A stretch of DNA of 64,000 nt from Pseudomonas silvicola (lineage in GTDB: Bacteria > Pseudomonadota > Gammaproteobacteria > Pseudomonadales > Pseudomonadaceae), in contig NZ_CP093280.1 in the NCBI RefSeq assembly GCF_026651855.1, forward strand, positions 4,504,001 to 4,568,000. Direction: 5' to 3'. Below the pieces are notes generated by a model that was not told where the DNA came from, did not search any database, and saw only the letters and a list, made by a program, of their open reading frames with translations. This document shows, piece after piece, positions 35,942 to 45,247 of the stretch. Numbering within the stretch: position 1 is the first letter of the stretch; each line of letters opens with the position of its first letter. The position numbers and the translations under genes were made by a program.

Positions 35942-37924
35942 TCAGGAGGGGCAGGGCTTGCGGGTGCGCTTGGGTGTGGCCACCGGCTTGGTGCCCTTGC
36001 AGTCCGGATAACGCGAGCATGACCAGAAGGCACCGGTGCGGCCCTTGCGCTGGCGCATGGCGCTGCGGCACACCGGACACGCGGGACCTTTGGCGGCGGC
36101 TGGGACGCGTAGGGTCAGCGAGGCGTGGCTGTGCACCAATTGTGTGAGCCAGGCGGCCTGCTTGGCCAGGAAGGTCTCGACGTCCAGCTGCCCCGATTCG
36201 ATGCGGTCCAGCGCCTGCTCCCAGAGAGCGGTCATCACTGGATCGGCGACCTCCGGCGGTACCGCCTCAATCAGCGTGTGCGCGGCCGCGGAGGCCGCCA
36301 GGCTGCGTTTCTTCTTCGCCAAGTAGCCGTGATCGATCAGCCCCTGGATGATCGCCGCGCGGGTGGCCTCGGTACCGATACCGATGCTGTCCTTGAGTTT
36401 CTGCTTCAGGCGCGGGTCGGCGACCTGGTTGGCAATGGTCTTCATCGCCTTGACCAGGGTACCTTCCGTGTAGGCTTTGGGCGGCTGGGTGCGGTGCGCG
36501 TTGACCACGGTATCGAGCACGGGCAGCGACGCACCCTCGCGCAGCGTCGGCAGTCGCTGGCTCGGCTCGCCCGGTTCGCTGCCATCGGCCTCATCGATCA
36601 CCGCCTTCCAGCCGCGCACCTGGATCTGCTTGCCGCGAGCCTGCAGCTGGTCTTCGTCGCTTACGAGCAGCACCTGGGTTTTCAGGTATTCGTGGTCGGG
36701 CAGGAACTGCGCCAGATAACGCGCGCGAATCAGCGCGTAAACCGCTCGCTCGCGCTCGGACAGTTGCCCCAGGTCGAGGGTCACGGCCGTGGGGATGATG
36801 CCGTGGTGGGCGGTGATCTTGCTGCTGTTCCAGGCGCGTGAGCGTCGGCTCGGGTCGACTTCCTTCAGCCATTGCCCCAGCGACGGCGCGCTGGCTGCCA
36901 GGGCATGCAGCACGCGCGGTACCTCATCGAGCATGCTCTCGGGCAGGAAACCGCAGTCGGTGCGCGGGTAGGTCGTGGCCTTGTGGGATTCGTACAGCGC
37001 CTGTGCCGTGTTCAAGGTGTCCTGGGCACCAAGGCCAAATTTGGCCGAGCAGATCTCCTGCAAGGTCCCCAGGTCGAAGGGTAGCGGCGGTCCTTCGCAC
37101 ACTCGCTCCACGTCGACGCTCGACACCCGCGCCTGGGCGCGTTGCACCAGAAGACGCGCCGCCCGTTGCGCGCCGGCCTCGTCGATGCAGCGCCCTCTGT
37201 CGTCACAACTGCCGGCAGGCGGCTGCCAGCGCGCCAGGAACGCCGTGCCCTCGGCCTGCAGCTGCGCATCGACGGTCCAGAACGGGCGGGGCACGAAGCT
37301 GGCGATCGCTCGATCACGCTCCACCACCAGGCGCAAGGTCGGCGTCTGCACGCGGCCCACCGGCAGCAGGCCATCGTAGCCGGCACGCCGGCCGAGCAGG
37401 GTAAACAGCCGGCTGAGGTTAATGCCCACCAGCCAATCGGCACGGGAGCGCGCCAGCGCGCAGTGATACAGCGACAGCGTCTGCTCGCCGGGGCGCAGGG
37501 CGGCCAGTGCCTTGCGGATCGACGCCTCGTCCAGCGCTGAGAGCCACAGACGCAAGATCGGGCCCTGGTAGCGGCAGCGCTCGAGGATCTCGCGGGCAAT
37601 CATCTCGCCCTCGCGATCGGCGTCGGTCGCCACCACCACCTCGTTGCAGCTGCGCAGCAGCTGTTCGATGACCTTCAACTGCGCCGCGACCTTGGGCTTG
37701 GCAACCACTTGCCACCGGCTTGGGATGATCGGCAGGTCCTCCAGGGTCCAGCGCTTGTACTGCGCACCGTAGGCCTCGGGTGGCGCGGTCTCCAGCAGAT
37801 GGCCCACGCACCACGTCACGGTCACCGCATTGCCCTGCAGACAACCATCACCGCGGCGGCTGGCCTGCAGCACGCGGGCGATATCGCGGGCCTGGGACGG
37901 TTTCTCGCAGATGTACAGGCGCAT
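35942..37924 (-). CDS. topB: DNA topoisomerase III
   Basis: A 660-residue type IA topoisomerase, the usual ICE-borne TopB of PFGI-1-class elements. The N-terminal Toprim domain has CEKPSQARDIA and DADREGEM. The catalytic tyrosine lies in KATTYPRTDC (near residue 318). The C-terminus carries a zinc ribbon with two CxxC-like pairs (CPVC ... CSRYPDC). It decatenates or relaxes DNA during element replication or transfer. It is followed by a long non-coding stretch. Confidence 0.93.
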   Translation of the reverse strand: MRLYICEKPSQARDIARVLQASRRGDGCLQGNAVTVTWCVGHLLETAPPEAYGAQYKRWTLEDLPIIPSRWQVVAKPKVAAQLKVIEQLLRSCNEVVVATDADREGEMIAREILERCRYQGPILRLWLSALDEASIRKALAALRPGEQTLSLYHCALARSRADWLVGINLSRLFTLLGRRAGYDGLLPVGRVQTPTLRLVVERDRAIASFVPRPFWTVDAQLQAEGTAFLARWQPPAGSCDDRGRCIDEAGAQRAARLLVQRAQARVSSVDVERVCEGPPLPFDLGTLQEICSAKFGLGAQDTLNTAQALYESHKATTYPRTDCGFLPESMLDEVPRVLHALAASAPSLGQWLKEVDPSRRSRAWNSSKITAHHGIIPTAVTLDLGQLSERERAVYALIRARYLAQFLPDHEYLKTQVLLVSDEDQLQARGKQIQVRGWKAVIDEADGSEPGEPSQRLPTLREGASLPVLDTVVNAHRTQPPKAYTEGTLVKAMKTIANQVADPRLKQKLKDSIGIGTEATRAAIIQGLIDHGYLAKKKRSLAASAAAHTLIEAVPPEVADPVMTALWEQALDRIESGQLDVETFLAKQAAWLTQLVHSHASLTLRVPAAAKGPACPVCRSAMRQRKGRTGAFWSCSRYPDCKGTKPVATPKRTRKPCPS

Positions 37925-38053
37925 GGCTAGGCTCCCCTGATCAGATAGCGACAGGGTGAGGGTGAGGTGGGAAAGATCCAGCGCAAAGCTGAACCAGGCG
38001 CCATCGTTTCGGCGTGGCTTAGCGGCGCGGGGGGATGCAGAGCGTGGGGATCG

Positions 38054-38410
38054 TTATTTGGGCGCTAAGTGTGCGGCCATGCGTTCCAGCATCTCGAGGG
38101 TGAACTGCCGGTTCTCGTCGCTGAGCTTGTCCAGCAGCGCCGTGATTACCTGAGCCTGGTCCTGTGTGCGGGTGCTAATGGCCATCAACAGTTCGGCGGC
38201 GGGGCACTGGAAAATGTCCGCCAACTGCAGCAGCTTGGCTACAGAGAGATCGACCTGGCCGCGTTCCAGGCGCGAGACCGCCTCGGCGCCGATATCCAGG
38301 CGTACGCCGACCTCCTCCTGGGTCAGGTTGCGGGCAAGCCGAAATTTGGCCAACTGGCGACCGATGTGGCGTGGGCTAGGCTGTTTGACGGGCAACGGGG
38401 CACTCTCCAA
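38054..38410 (-). CDS. XRE-family transcriptional regulator
   Basis: A 118-residue regulator with an N-terminal Cro/CI-type helix-turn-helix (about residues 14-68; LTQEEVGVRLDIGAEAVSRLERG). The helical C-terminus probably serves for dimer formation. Two near-identical palindromes lie immediately upstream (38423-38437 and 38460-38474), between it and a divergent small gene. This suggests that it controls itself and the neighbour. Confidence 0.88.
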   Translation of the reverse strand: MESAPLPVKQPSPRHIGRQLAKFRLARNLTQEEVGVRLDIGAEAVSRLERGQVDLSVAKLLQLADIFQCPAAELLMAISTRTQDQAQVITALLDKLSDENRQFTLEMLERMAAHLAPK

Positions 38411-38422
38411 TTCGACCCGTAT

Positions 38423-38437
38423 GGTTGACCATCAACC
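38423..38437. promoter_or_regulatory. operator-like palindrome 1 upstream of the XRE gene
   Basis: GGTTGACCATCAACC is a perfect 6-bp inverted repeat (GGTTGA/TCAACC, three-base spacer) located 13 bases before the XRE start codon. A second copy with one changed arm base lies 37 bases away. Confidence 0.6.
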
Positions 38438-38459
38438 CGCGTATATGAACGCCCTATAA

Positions 38460-38474
38460 GGTTGACTAGCAACC
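38460..38474. promoter_or_regulatory. operator-like palindrome 2 upstream of the XRE gene
   Basis: GGTTGACTAGCAACC shares the GGTTG/CAACC arms with palindrome 1. The two sites flank a TATAGG sequence on the minus strand that could be a -10 element, the usual geometry of an autorepressor. Confidence 0.6.
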
Positions 38475-38533
38475 TATCGAGGCGTATTTAGCTGAGAAAG
38501 AGAGGCACGACCTGTTAGCACGAGGAGGCAAAC

Positions 38534-38761
38534 ATGGACCGTTCCGATGACGCCGACATGACGGCGCTGGAGATCAAGGCGTACGAGCTGTTCCTGGCGA
38601 CTCACGTGGAGCCGGATAACCTGCAGGCGAGGGAGGCGTTGGCCGCTTGGGTCAAGCAGAGTCCGGCGCATTGGCAGGCGTTCCGTGCCCTGGACCAGCA
38701 CCTGTACGAGGTAGCCCTGCTGCTGGCGCACGCCCAGCATGAGCTCGCCCGCCAGCAGTAA
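38534..38761 (+). CDS. small protein resembling a lone DUF4880 (FecR N-terminal) domain
   Basis: A 75-residue soluble protein, divergent from the XRE gene and preceded by GGAGG. The middle part (ALAAWVKQSPAHWQAFRALD) matches the pattern of the DUF4880 domain found at the N-terminus of FecR/PupR anti-sigma regulators, which binds sigma factors. No membrane segment or FecR domain follows, and no ECF sigma gene is nearby. The homology is weak and by eye. Confidence 0.55.
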   Translation: MDRSDDADMTALEIKAYELFLATHVEPDNLQAREALAAWVKQSPAHWQAFRALDQHLYEVALLLAHAQHELARQQ

Positions 38762-38858
38762 TCACGGTGTGGGGCAGCCGCGGTGGCTCCACGCCGGGCA
38801 GGTTGCCGCCCAGCGTGAACCTCGCGTTGAGCCGGCGTGATTCCACTGACGTCCACCT

Positions 38859-39296
38859 TCAATCGGTTTTGCGCGCGCCTTTCTTGCCGCCAGTCTTACG
38901 CGCCGAGCCGTCGCCCTTGGCAGGCTCGCTGGCTTTCTCGCGCATGGTCACCGACGCCAGGCGATGTGGCAGGATGCCGATGCGCCGCGCTTCCACCTTG
39001 AACGTCACCCGCGCGTTGTCCTCGCTGTCCTCCCACTCGTCCTTGACCGTGCGGCCCTCGACCAGAATGCGCATGCCTTTTTGGAACAGCGTGCTCCAGT
39101 GCTCGGCATCCCGATGCCAGAGCTCCACCGGCGCCCAGTAGCCGCCGCGATCCTCATAGCCGCCCTCGCGCGGTACTGGGTTGTCGAAGTACACGTTCAG
39201 CCGCAGCAGGCGCCGTGGCTCATCGGGGTTGGTGTTGAACTCCTGGAATTCGGGGACGCTGCCGATGTTGCCTTCGCCGACAAACAGAGTGCTCAT
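38859..39296 (-). CDS. ssb: single-stranded DNA-binding protein, ICE type
   Basis: A 145-residue OB-fold SSB-like protein (GEGNIGSVPEFQEF at the start; aromatic WAPVELW). The tail is a basic Lys/Gly-rich stretch instead of the usual acidic DDxIPF tip. It is the SSB encoded beside DUF3158 and PFL_4669 in PFGI-1-class ICEs and probably coats transferred or replicating strands. It overlaps the DUF3158 gene by four bases. Confidence 0.88.
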   Translation of the reverse strand: MSTLFVGEGNIGSVPEFQEFNTNPDEPRRLLRLNVYFDNPVPREGGYEDRGGYWAPVELWHRDAEHWSTLFQKGMRILVEGRTVKDEWEDSEDNARVTFKVEARRIGILPHRLASVTMREKASEPAKGDGSARKTGGKKGARKTD

Positions 39297-39802
39297 GGTT
39301 GCTGCTCCACGGTGGGGGTAGGGGAGTGATCGAAGAGGGTTTCTGCGGCCTGCAGTTTGGCCGCGCTCGCCGTGGCGTGTCGGTGCAGCGAATGCAGGCT
39401 GCTCATCTGCAGGTTCAGGGTGATGCGGTTGACCTCCAGCTGCAGCAGCGCCTCGCGCACCGACTGTGCCAGGTGCGGCTGTGCCATCGCCCGCTGCCAC
39501 ACCAGTGCGCCCATGCGATTGAAGTCACGGCTGCGCCAGCGCAGGAAGGTCGTGCCGGCCGCGCTGCTCTGCGCCACCAGACGCAGGTCGAGCAGCACGA
39601 AGGGGGGCTGCGCCACGATGGCCAGCAGCACGCTCATCAGCTCGGCCACCTGGGTTTCCAGGCGTAGCGCGGTATCGGCCAGTTGCTGCAGCTCCCCCTT
39701 ACCCTTAAAAGGCTTTAAAAGGCCTTTTAGGGAGGCACCCTGTTCGAACTGCCGATAGGCATCCGTTGACAGGCGTCGGGCGATCGCCTCGGCCAGGGTC
39801 AT
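39293..39802 (-). CDS. DUF3158 family ICE protein
   Basis: A 169-residue, mostly helical protein of the DUF3158 family, found in the order PFL_4669, DUF3158, ssb in this ICE class. It contains LKGLLKPFKGKGELQQLADTA and FLRWRSRDFNRMG. Function is unknown. Both ends overlap the neighbouring genes by four bases, so it is in a coupled operon. Confidence 0.85.
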   Translation of the reverse strand: MTLAEAIARRLSTDAYRQFEQGASLKGLLKPFKGKGELQQLADTALRLETQVAELMSVLLAIVAQPPFVLLDLRLVAQSSAAGTTFLRWRSRDFNRMGALVWQRAMAQPHLAQSVREALLQLEVNRITLNLQMSSLHSLHRHATASAAKLQAAETLFDHSPTPTVEQQP

Positions 39803-40560
39803 GCCGCACCGCCTGCGGGCTGGGTGCCTGGTTTGGGCGGCAACGGCTCGCTGGGCGGCTCATCCCCGAGCACGTCCTCCTGACGGACAGCTGGGTGGCG
39901 CACGGTCGGCGGGGCGAACTGCGAACGCCGCAGGCCTTCGAGGATGTCCTGCGGCGGCAGGCCAAATTTATCCACGGCATCGCGGGCGCGGGCATTGTTG
40001 GCGGCCATGTCATCGCGGCTGACGCCGGCCAGGCGGTAGCGTTGCGCCAGGCCAAACAGGCTGCGCAGCAGGTGCGCACCGCGGTCGATCCAGATTTCCA
40101 TGTCGCTGCGGCCGATCAGCGCCGTGTGGTGGGCCAGCAGCACCCGCCGCACTAGGGTGTCGTAGTCGGTGAGCAGGTAGACCGCGAGAAATCCCAACTG
40201 GCTGCCGATAAACAGCGGCAGGGTCACCGGGTGGATGTTGAGGTTGTCGCCGATATCGACCTGGCTTGGCAGGTCGCGCTCCAGGCGCCCCACCTGTTCG
40301 GACAAGGCGAGCATCTCGGTCTTGGCCAGCAGCAGTTTCTCCTCCAGCTGCAGCATGAACCAGTCAGCGAAGGGATCATCCTGGCTGCTGGCCTGCTTGA
40401 GCAGGTTGGTGACGCTGATGTAGCCGGCCATGCCCATGATCGCATGCACGCCCTCGCGGGCCAGGCGTCCCTGCCACAGGCGCGCGGCGTGATGGGTGTG
40501 GAGCGTGAGGGTGATGCTGCTGCGCAATGAGCCCAGGTTGAGTTGGTAGTGGTCGACCAT
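39799..40560 (-). CDS. PFL_4669 (TIGR03761) family ICE protein
   Basis: A 253-residue protein of the TIGR03761/PFL_4669 family. The conserved start is YQLNLGSLRSSITLTLHTHH, and it also has HPVTLPLFIGSQLGFLAVYLL. The C-terminus is Pro-rich. The ATG at 40560 is preceded by GAGG and fits the family start. A longer frame to 40698 adds 46 unconvincing residues. Function is unknown; it is part of the element maintenance block. Confidence 0.87.
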   Translation of the reverse strand: MVDHYQLNLGSLRSSITLTLHTHHAARLWQGRLAREGVHAIMGMAGYISVTNLLKQASSQDDPFADWFMLQLEEKLLLAKTEMLALSEQVGRLERDLPSQVDIGDNLNIHPVTLPLFIGSQLGFLAVYLLTDYDTLVRRVLLAHHTALIGRSDMEIWIDRGAHLLRSLFGLAQRYRLAGVSRDDMAANNARARDAVDKFGLPPQDILEGLRRSQFAPPTVRHPAVRQEDVLGDEPPSEPLPPKPGTQPAGGAA

Positions 40561-41019
40561 CGCCGGTTCCTCGCCGTGGAGATGGCGCCCACCTTGGTCG
40601 GTCTTTCGGCGCTCTACAGCGATCAATGCGAAGGCGATCGCTTCGGATTGCTCGGGGTGTGGACGTCGCTGGAGTGATGCCATCAGCATCAGTTCCACCC
40701 GGAGCCATTGAGGATGTGGCGTCGTGGCTTTGGTTCAAACAATCACGCCACAGCCTCATGGTAAGTCGGCGGGCGAGCACGGCGACTCGGTTGCGCCGAT
40801 CAGTGCCCAAGGCGTTCCGGGACGGCTTCACCGTGGCAGACGTGGTTGATCGATCCCATTGTTGGTCCTGATCGTCGTCATCGCTCTCCTTGCCATTCGA
40901 GCACCTGTGACGACGGCGGCAGCGCTAGCTTTGCGCGGTGATCAATGTGAGGACAAGCGCCCCGGATCGCCCGCTATCAGTGGACCTCGCTGGACGTGAT
41001 GTCGTTGGCATCAGATCCG
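40561..41019. other. non-coding gap between PFL_4669 and STY4528 genes
   Basis: About 460 bases in which I see no convincing gene on either strand. It probably holds the promoter for the PFL_4669/DUF3158/ssb operon. No clear -35/-10 pair or palindrome was recognised. Confidence 0.4.
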
Positions 41020-42225
41020 TCAGCTGGCGCTGACCACGCGGCATCGTTGCTTCAGCTCGGTGAGACACGCCAGCGCCAGTGGCGAAGCCTCGCGCGGTGG
41101 CCTTGATGCATCCCTCGGCTTGTGCGATGTCGAGGGGCGGGGGCGAGCGGCCTCCGGTTCGCTGGTGAGTGCCCGCGCCGCCCAGAGGGTAAATTCGCCG
41201 TTGCAGGCGCGCTTGATCAGCCCCATCAGGTAGGCGGCGGGTTTTCGGACCGTGCCGCGGATACAGCGGGCGACCGCCTCATTGATCACTGCTTGGCGTT
41301 GGTCCGGTTCCAACCGATGCAGCGCCTGCTGCGCCATCTTGCGTTCACCCAGGCTCAGTTGCAGCGTCTCCGGCCACTGCGCCGCAGCGTCCGCCAGCCC
41401 CGCGCGCGGTACTGTTTTTTTATTGCTTTGGCTTTTAAGTACTGTACAGGTTACGTTCGGATTCCGAACATCAGCCAAAGTCGGGGGCTCGCTGTCATCG
41501 GGGCTTGTTGCTGAGCTGGTTTTAGGATTCCGAACGTTGTCCGCTGCCGTCCGTTCGGAACCCTCACTGTTGGATGGCTGCGCGAACGGCAAGGCTTGTT
41601 GCGCCGAGCGCTCCGCAGCTTGGTCGAGGCCCTTGAGGACATCGGCAGGTACCTGTGCATCATCCCGTAGCTCTTGCAGCACGTGTCGCGCCAGGTCGCG
41701 CACGCCCTTGGTGGCATGGCTGAGGTTCTGTCGAATCAACGCCAGGTAGCCGCTGTCGACATCGAGCGCCTGATGCGGGGACAACGGTTCGTCGTAGAGC
41801 ACGTAGATGCTGCCACGCAGGCAGCCCTGCTGATCGCGCGCACGGTCGGCCAGGCTCAACCAGCGCGTGCTGCGCAGTACGTTCAACGCCCGGGCGATGG
41901 TCTCGCGTGAGGCTTGCGCGCCACAGGGACTGGTGGCCAGGTACGGTTGTAGATCCTGGTAGCGCGGGGCCTCGACATGGCGCTCGGTGATCAGCCAGCG
42001 CAATACCTGCCAGGTATTGCGTTCCAGCGGCGTCAGCCGTGTGTCGTGCAGCAACGCCTGGGGCATCGGATTGTCCTTGCCTGCGTAGACAAAGCGTGGA
42101 GACGCTGCTTCGAGCGCGGCTGGGCACAGAGCCCCTTGCTTGACCAGGTACTGGTTATACCGTCGCAGGGCTGGAAGGCTCTGCCGAACGACGTCGGCCC
42201 AATCGATGTCGTAAAAACTCAGCAT
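41020..42225 (-). CDS. STY4528 family replication-associated protein
   Basis: A 401-residue protein of the STY4528 family of pathogenicity-island/ICE proteins. The N-terminal part has a winged-helix-like region (TPLERNTWQVLRWLITERH). A low-complexity Ser/Glu-rich linker follows (about 230-290), then a helical C-terminal domain (GTVRKPAAYLMGLIKRACNGEF), as seen in plasmid replication initiators. It probably acts in element replication. GGAGGTGC precedes the ATG. It overlaps the DUF2857 gene by seven bases. Confidence 0.82.
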   Translation of the reverse strand: MLSFYDIDWADVVRQSLPALRRYNQYLVKQGALCPAALEAASPRFVYAGKDNPMPQALLHDTRLTPLERNTWQVLRWLITERHVEAPRYQDLQPYLATSPCGAQASRETIARALNVLRSTRWLSLADRARDQQGCLRGSIYVLYDEPLSPHQALDVDSGYLALIRQNLSHATKGVRDLARHVLQELRDDAQVPADVLKGLDQAAERSAQQALPFAQPSNSEGSERTAADNVRNPKTSSATSPDDSEPPTLADVRNPNVTCTVLKSQSNKKTVPRAGLADAAAQWPETLQLSLGERKMAQQALHRLEPDQRQAVINEAVARCIRGTVRKPAAYLMGLIKRACNGEFTLWAARALTSEPEAARPRPSTSHKPRDASRPPREASPLALACLTELKQRCRVVSAS

Positions 42226-42767
42226 GGTGCACCTCCGTAGAGATCGATCTGCTGCCACACCAGGGTCAGGCTGATGTGCTGCTCCTCGGCGAGCATCATC
42301 ATCGCGTCCAAGGGGTCGAAGTGCTGATCGTCGCGCAGTTGGCACCAGCGTTGCCACACCGCGTGCTCCTGGGGTTCGCTTAGTTGTACCGGCCGTCCAC
42401 GGTGGCTCTCGATCTTCAGCACCCGTCGGCGCAGGGCAGTTTCCGAATGATCCAGCCCGAAACAGCGGTACATGATGCTGGAGCTGGCACCCAGTTTGAG
42501 GGCACGATTGATCAGCCGCTCGTTCTGCTCATCACGCTCGGCCTGGCTGATCAGCCGGCGCAGGACGGTGATGTCGACCTTGACCTCCACCCAGGAAATG
42601 TTTGAATGCGCCAGGTGGGAGAGGGTGGTGGGCGGCAGTGACTGCAGCACCTCGATATCCTCGTCGCCCAAACCGAGGGCCCTGCAGCGCTGCACGCGAC
42701 CATGACGCAGCTCATGCAGCACCTGGTTGAGCATGGCGTGATTCAACAGATTGAATGTCGTGCCCAT
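42219..42767 (-). CDS. DUF2857 family ICE protein
   Basis: A 182-residue helical protein of the DUF2857 family, found between parB and STY4528 genes in PFGI-1-class ICEs. It resembles transcription-factor-like proteins in its Arg/Leu-rich middle part (ALKLGASSSIMYRCFGLDHSETALRRR). Function is unproven; a regulatory role is possible. GGAGGTGCCCC precedes the ATG. Confidence 0.83.
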   Translation of the reverse strand: MGTTFNLLNHAMLNQVLHELRHGRVQRCRALGLGDEDIEVLQSLPPTTLSHLAHSNISWVEVKVDITVLRRLISQAERDEQNERLINRALKLGASSSIMYRCFGLDHSETALRRRVLKIESHRGRPVQLSEPQEHAVWQRWCQLRDDQHFDPLDAMMMLAEEQHISLTLVWQQIDLYGGAPC

Positions 42768-42783
42768 GGGGCACCTCCGAGTG

Positions 42784-44328
42784 TTAGCGAGTGGACGATA
42801 GCGAGAGGTCAATCAACTGGCGGGACAGGCGGATAAGGCAGAACAGTTGCAGTAATTGCTCATCAGGCAGGCGTTCGAGCTTCACCGGCAGCGGTTGGTG
42901 GTTCTCCAGCGGCTGGTCGTAGACCCCGGTCAGCAACTGGCCGAATAGCGCGGCGGGCAGCTGCTGTTGATGCTCCCAGAGCACCTCATCGTGGAGCCGC
43001 AGCAGGCTGCCCAGCAGCAGTTGAATGCCGAGGCTGCGCGGTTCGGAGGGAGGTTCGATGGCAGGTGTCAGGGAAAACCCCAAATGCGTGTTCAGCGGGA
43101 CGACCCCATCGCCGAGATCACCGTATTCGGCCAATTGCAAGGCCAACTGTGCGCAAGCCTGCCGTAGCTGGCCGGCACTGACATGGTTGAGGCTCAACAG
43201 CCACAGCTGGTCGAGTGAAGTTGGCAGGGGAATCGCCGATGCATCTGCTGGCGAGGCGGCGGCGGGTTGAACCTCCTCCTCCTCGTCATGCTCTGCCTGG
43301 GGCGTTTTAGGCAGTCCATTGGGTAGCGAGATGTCCTCACTCATCTGCGGCACTGGATTGTGCTCGAGCATCGCGTCCTGGCTGGAAGATGATTCAAGGA
43401 ACGTTGCAAGGCTTGGGTCTGTTTCCCCAGGCTCGTTCCCATAAATCACCGGAGGAGGCACGGTCACGGCGCTAGCTACCTGGGCCATGTCCAACGCTAG
43501 CGTGCGAGGCGACTGGCGTAGGATATCCGCCATCCGCGCCAAGAGTTCATCCTCCACCTGGGATAGATCGAAATCCGCAGCGTCACCGTCAAACTGTGCC
43601 AGATTCTCCAACCACAGGGGCTCAAAGTCGCCGACGTCGAACGCATACCGGTTCCAGACTGCTTCGCTCCTGCGCCGCAGACTGATGGTGCGCTCGATGA
43701 GCTGTTTGCCCAGTCCGGTGTATAACACTTGAGGGACCGCTGGCAGGACGTGCTCCAACGTATCGAACATCCGGCTGATATGCGGTTGCGAGATGGGGTA
43801 CCCCCCCTCACCCAAGCGCTTTGCCAGCTCACGTTGGCTTAACGGGGCGCTGTCGGCTTCCAGCATGTCCCTGAGCTTGGCCACTGCCAAAGCGCGTTCG
43901 ATGAAGGTCAGTTGACCATGCAGGTCGCTTTCGGCCAGGTGCCCCAGCAGCGCGTGTGTCTCGGTTGACCAAGGTCGGAATAGGCAGGCAATCCGGAAGA
44001 ACTGCTGGTCGCGGGTTTCCTGCCAGAGCTCATTGAGGATCGCCAGGCGCGTATTGCCGCCGTTGTGGATAATGAAATGAGCCTCGCCGGGACGACGGGT
44101 GATGGCCGGGGGCTGGTCCAGGCCGCGCTCCCGGATCGATTCCTTGATGTCGGCGTACAGCGGATTGCGGATGAACCGCGGGTTGTGATCATAAGGGCGC
44201 AGTTGCTCGAGGGTAACGAGCATCGGCGTATCGCACGCAGGATCTGCCGGTTGTCCCAGACTAGGCGTGTTGGGAAAGTGGGAGTGCTGCAGCTTGCGGG
44301 TGATTTCCTCGCAGGTGGGTGTCTTCAT
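42784..44328 (-). CDS. parB: ParB family protein of PFGI-1-class ICEs
   Basis: A 514-residue ParB-type protein (TIGR03764-like). The ParB/Srx domain has LRPYDHNPRF and the arginine patch GGNTRLAIL. A helix-turn-helix domain follows (LSQRELAKRLGEGGYPISQPHISRM, about 165-190), and a long acidic C-terminal part is particular to ICE versions. It should act with the downstream ParA to stabilise the excised element. ParB lies after parA with a gap of 60 bases. Confidence 0.87.
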   Translation of the reverse strand: MKTPTCEEITRKLQHSHFPNTPSLGQPADPACDTPMLVTLEQLRPYDHNPRFIRNPLYADIKESIRERGLDQPPAITRRPGEAHFIIHNGGNTRLAILNELWQETRDQQFFRIACLFRPWSTETHALLGHLAESDLHGQLTFIERALAVAKLRDMLEADSAPLSQRELAKRLGEGGYPISQPHISRMFDTLEHVLPAVPQVLYTGLGKQLIERTISLRRRSEAVWNRYAFDVGDFEPLWLENLAQFDGDAADFDLSQVEDELLARMADILRQSPRTLALDMAQVASAVTVPPPVIYGNEPGETDPSLATFLESSSSQDAMLEHNPVPQMSEDISLPNGLPKTPQAEHDEEEEVQPAAASPADASAIPLPTSLDQLWLLSLNHVSAGQLRQACAQLALQLAEYGDLGDGVVPLNTHLGFSLTPAIEPPSEPRSLGIQLLLGSLLRLHDEVLWEHQQQLPAALFGQLLTGVYDQPLENHQPLPVKLERLPDEQLLQLFCLIRLSRQLIDLSLSSTR

Positions 44329-44388
44329 GAGGTCGGCCCGGGTCTAGCCACGCCCGGGATGGGGCACGGCGGGGTGGTTGGAGATTAC

Positions 44389-45243
44389 TCAGGAAGCAGT
44401 CCTGCGCCTGTCCGAGCCGGGTGCAGTCTTGACTAGTTGCCGGCGCCATTGCGGAAACAGTTCCAAGGCCAGGTTGAGCATCACCTGAGCGGCTGGACAG
44501 CCGCGGCTACTTCGCACGGGATGCGGCTCGACACGGTGTACAGGCATTCCCAGGGTGGCGGCATTCAGATAGGCCACACGGTCGGGAATAACCGTGTCGC
44601 AGAGGCTGACGTGCACATCCTCCGCAAAGGTCGTCCGTAGACTCTGCACGATCAGACGCGTGTCCCGGCGGTTGAAATTGACCTGGTTGAGCAGCAGTTT
44701 TACCGGCGGCAGCGACACCCCCAGGTGCCGGTACGGCTCCAATTCCTCGAACAGCCCCAGGGTGCCACGACGCAGCTCTCGCGCCGCGAGCATCTCCGGT
44801 GGCAAGGGACACAACGCGCAGTTGGAGGCGAGGATGGCCATTTCGACGACGACGCTGCGTGCACCCTGGGTGTCCACGACTAGCACGTCGTAGTTATCGG
44901 CAAAGGCTGGCAGCAGGTTACGCAGGCGCAGTCGTCCATCGGGGGCGTGCAGCAACAAGGTGTTGAGATGGCCGGCACGGTCGTTGGAGACAATCAGGTC
45001 AAGGCCGGGTATCACCGTGGCGCTGACGACCTGGTCGGCCACGATGAGGTTCTGCGCGATCAACTCGTAGCTGCCGGCGGCACGGGGATGGGGCAGGGCA
45101 TAGTAGCTGGACAGCGTCGGCTGGCTGTCCAGGTCCAACAGCAGAACGCGCACACCGGCGTCGGCCAGCAAGCCACCTAGGTTGGCAGCGACGGTTGTCT
45201 TGCCGGCGCCGCCTTTGGTTGAGATCAGCGAGAGAACGTCCAT
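44389..45243 (-). CDS. parA: ParA/Soj family partition ATPase
   Basis: A 284-residue Walker-type ATPase with the deviant Walker A motif KGGAGKTT at residues 10-17 (STKGGAGKTTVAANLGG) and LLLDLDSQPTLSSYY. It lacks an N-terminal DNA-binding domain, like the Soj proteins of PFGI-1/pKLC102-class elements, which maintain the excised circle. It follows alpA by four bases and precedes parB. Confidence 0.92.
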   Translation of the reverse strand: MDVLSLISTKGGAGKTTVAANLGGLLADAGVRVLLLDLDSQPTLSSYYALPHPRAAGSYELIAQNLIVADQVVSATVIPGLDLIVSNDRAGHLNTLLLHAPDGRLRLRNLLPAFADNYDVLVVDTQGARSVVVEMAILASNCALCPLPPEMLAARELRRGTLGLFEELEPYRHLGVSLPPVKLLLNQVNFNRRDTRLIVQSLRTTFAEDVHVSLCDTVIPDRVAYLNAATLGMPVHRVEPHPVRSSRGCPAAQVMLNLALELFPQWRRQLVKTAPGSDRRRTAS

Positions 45244-45247
45244 GGCC

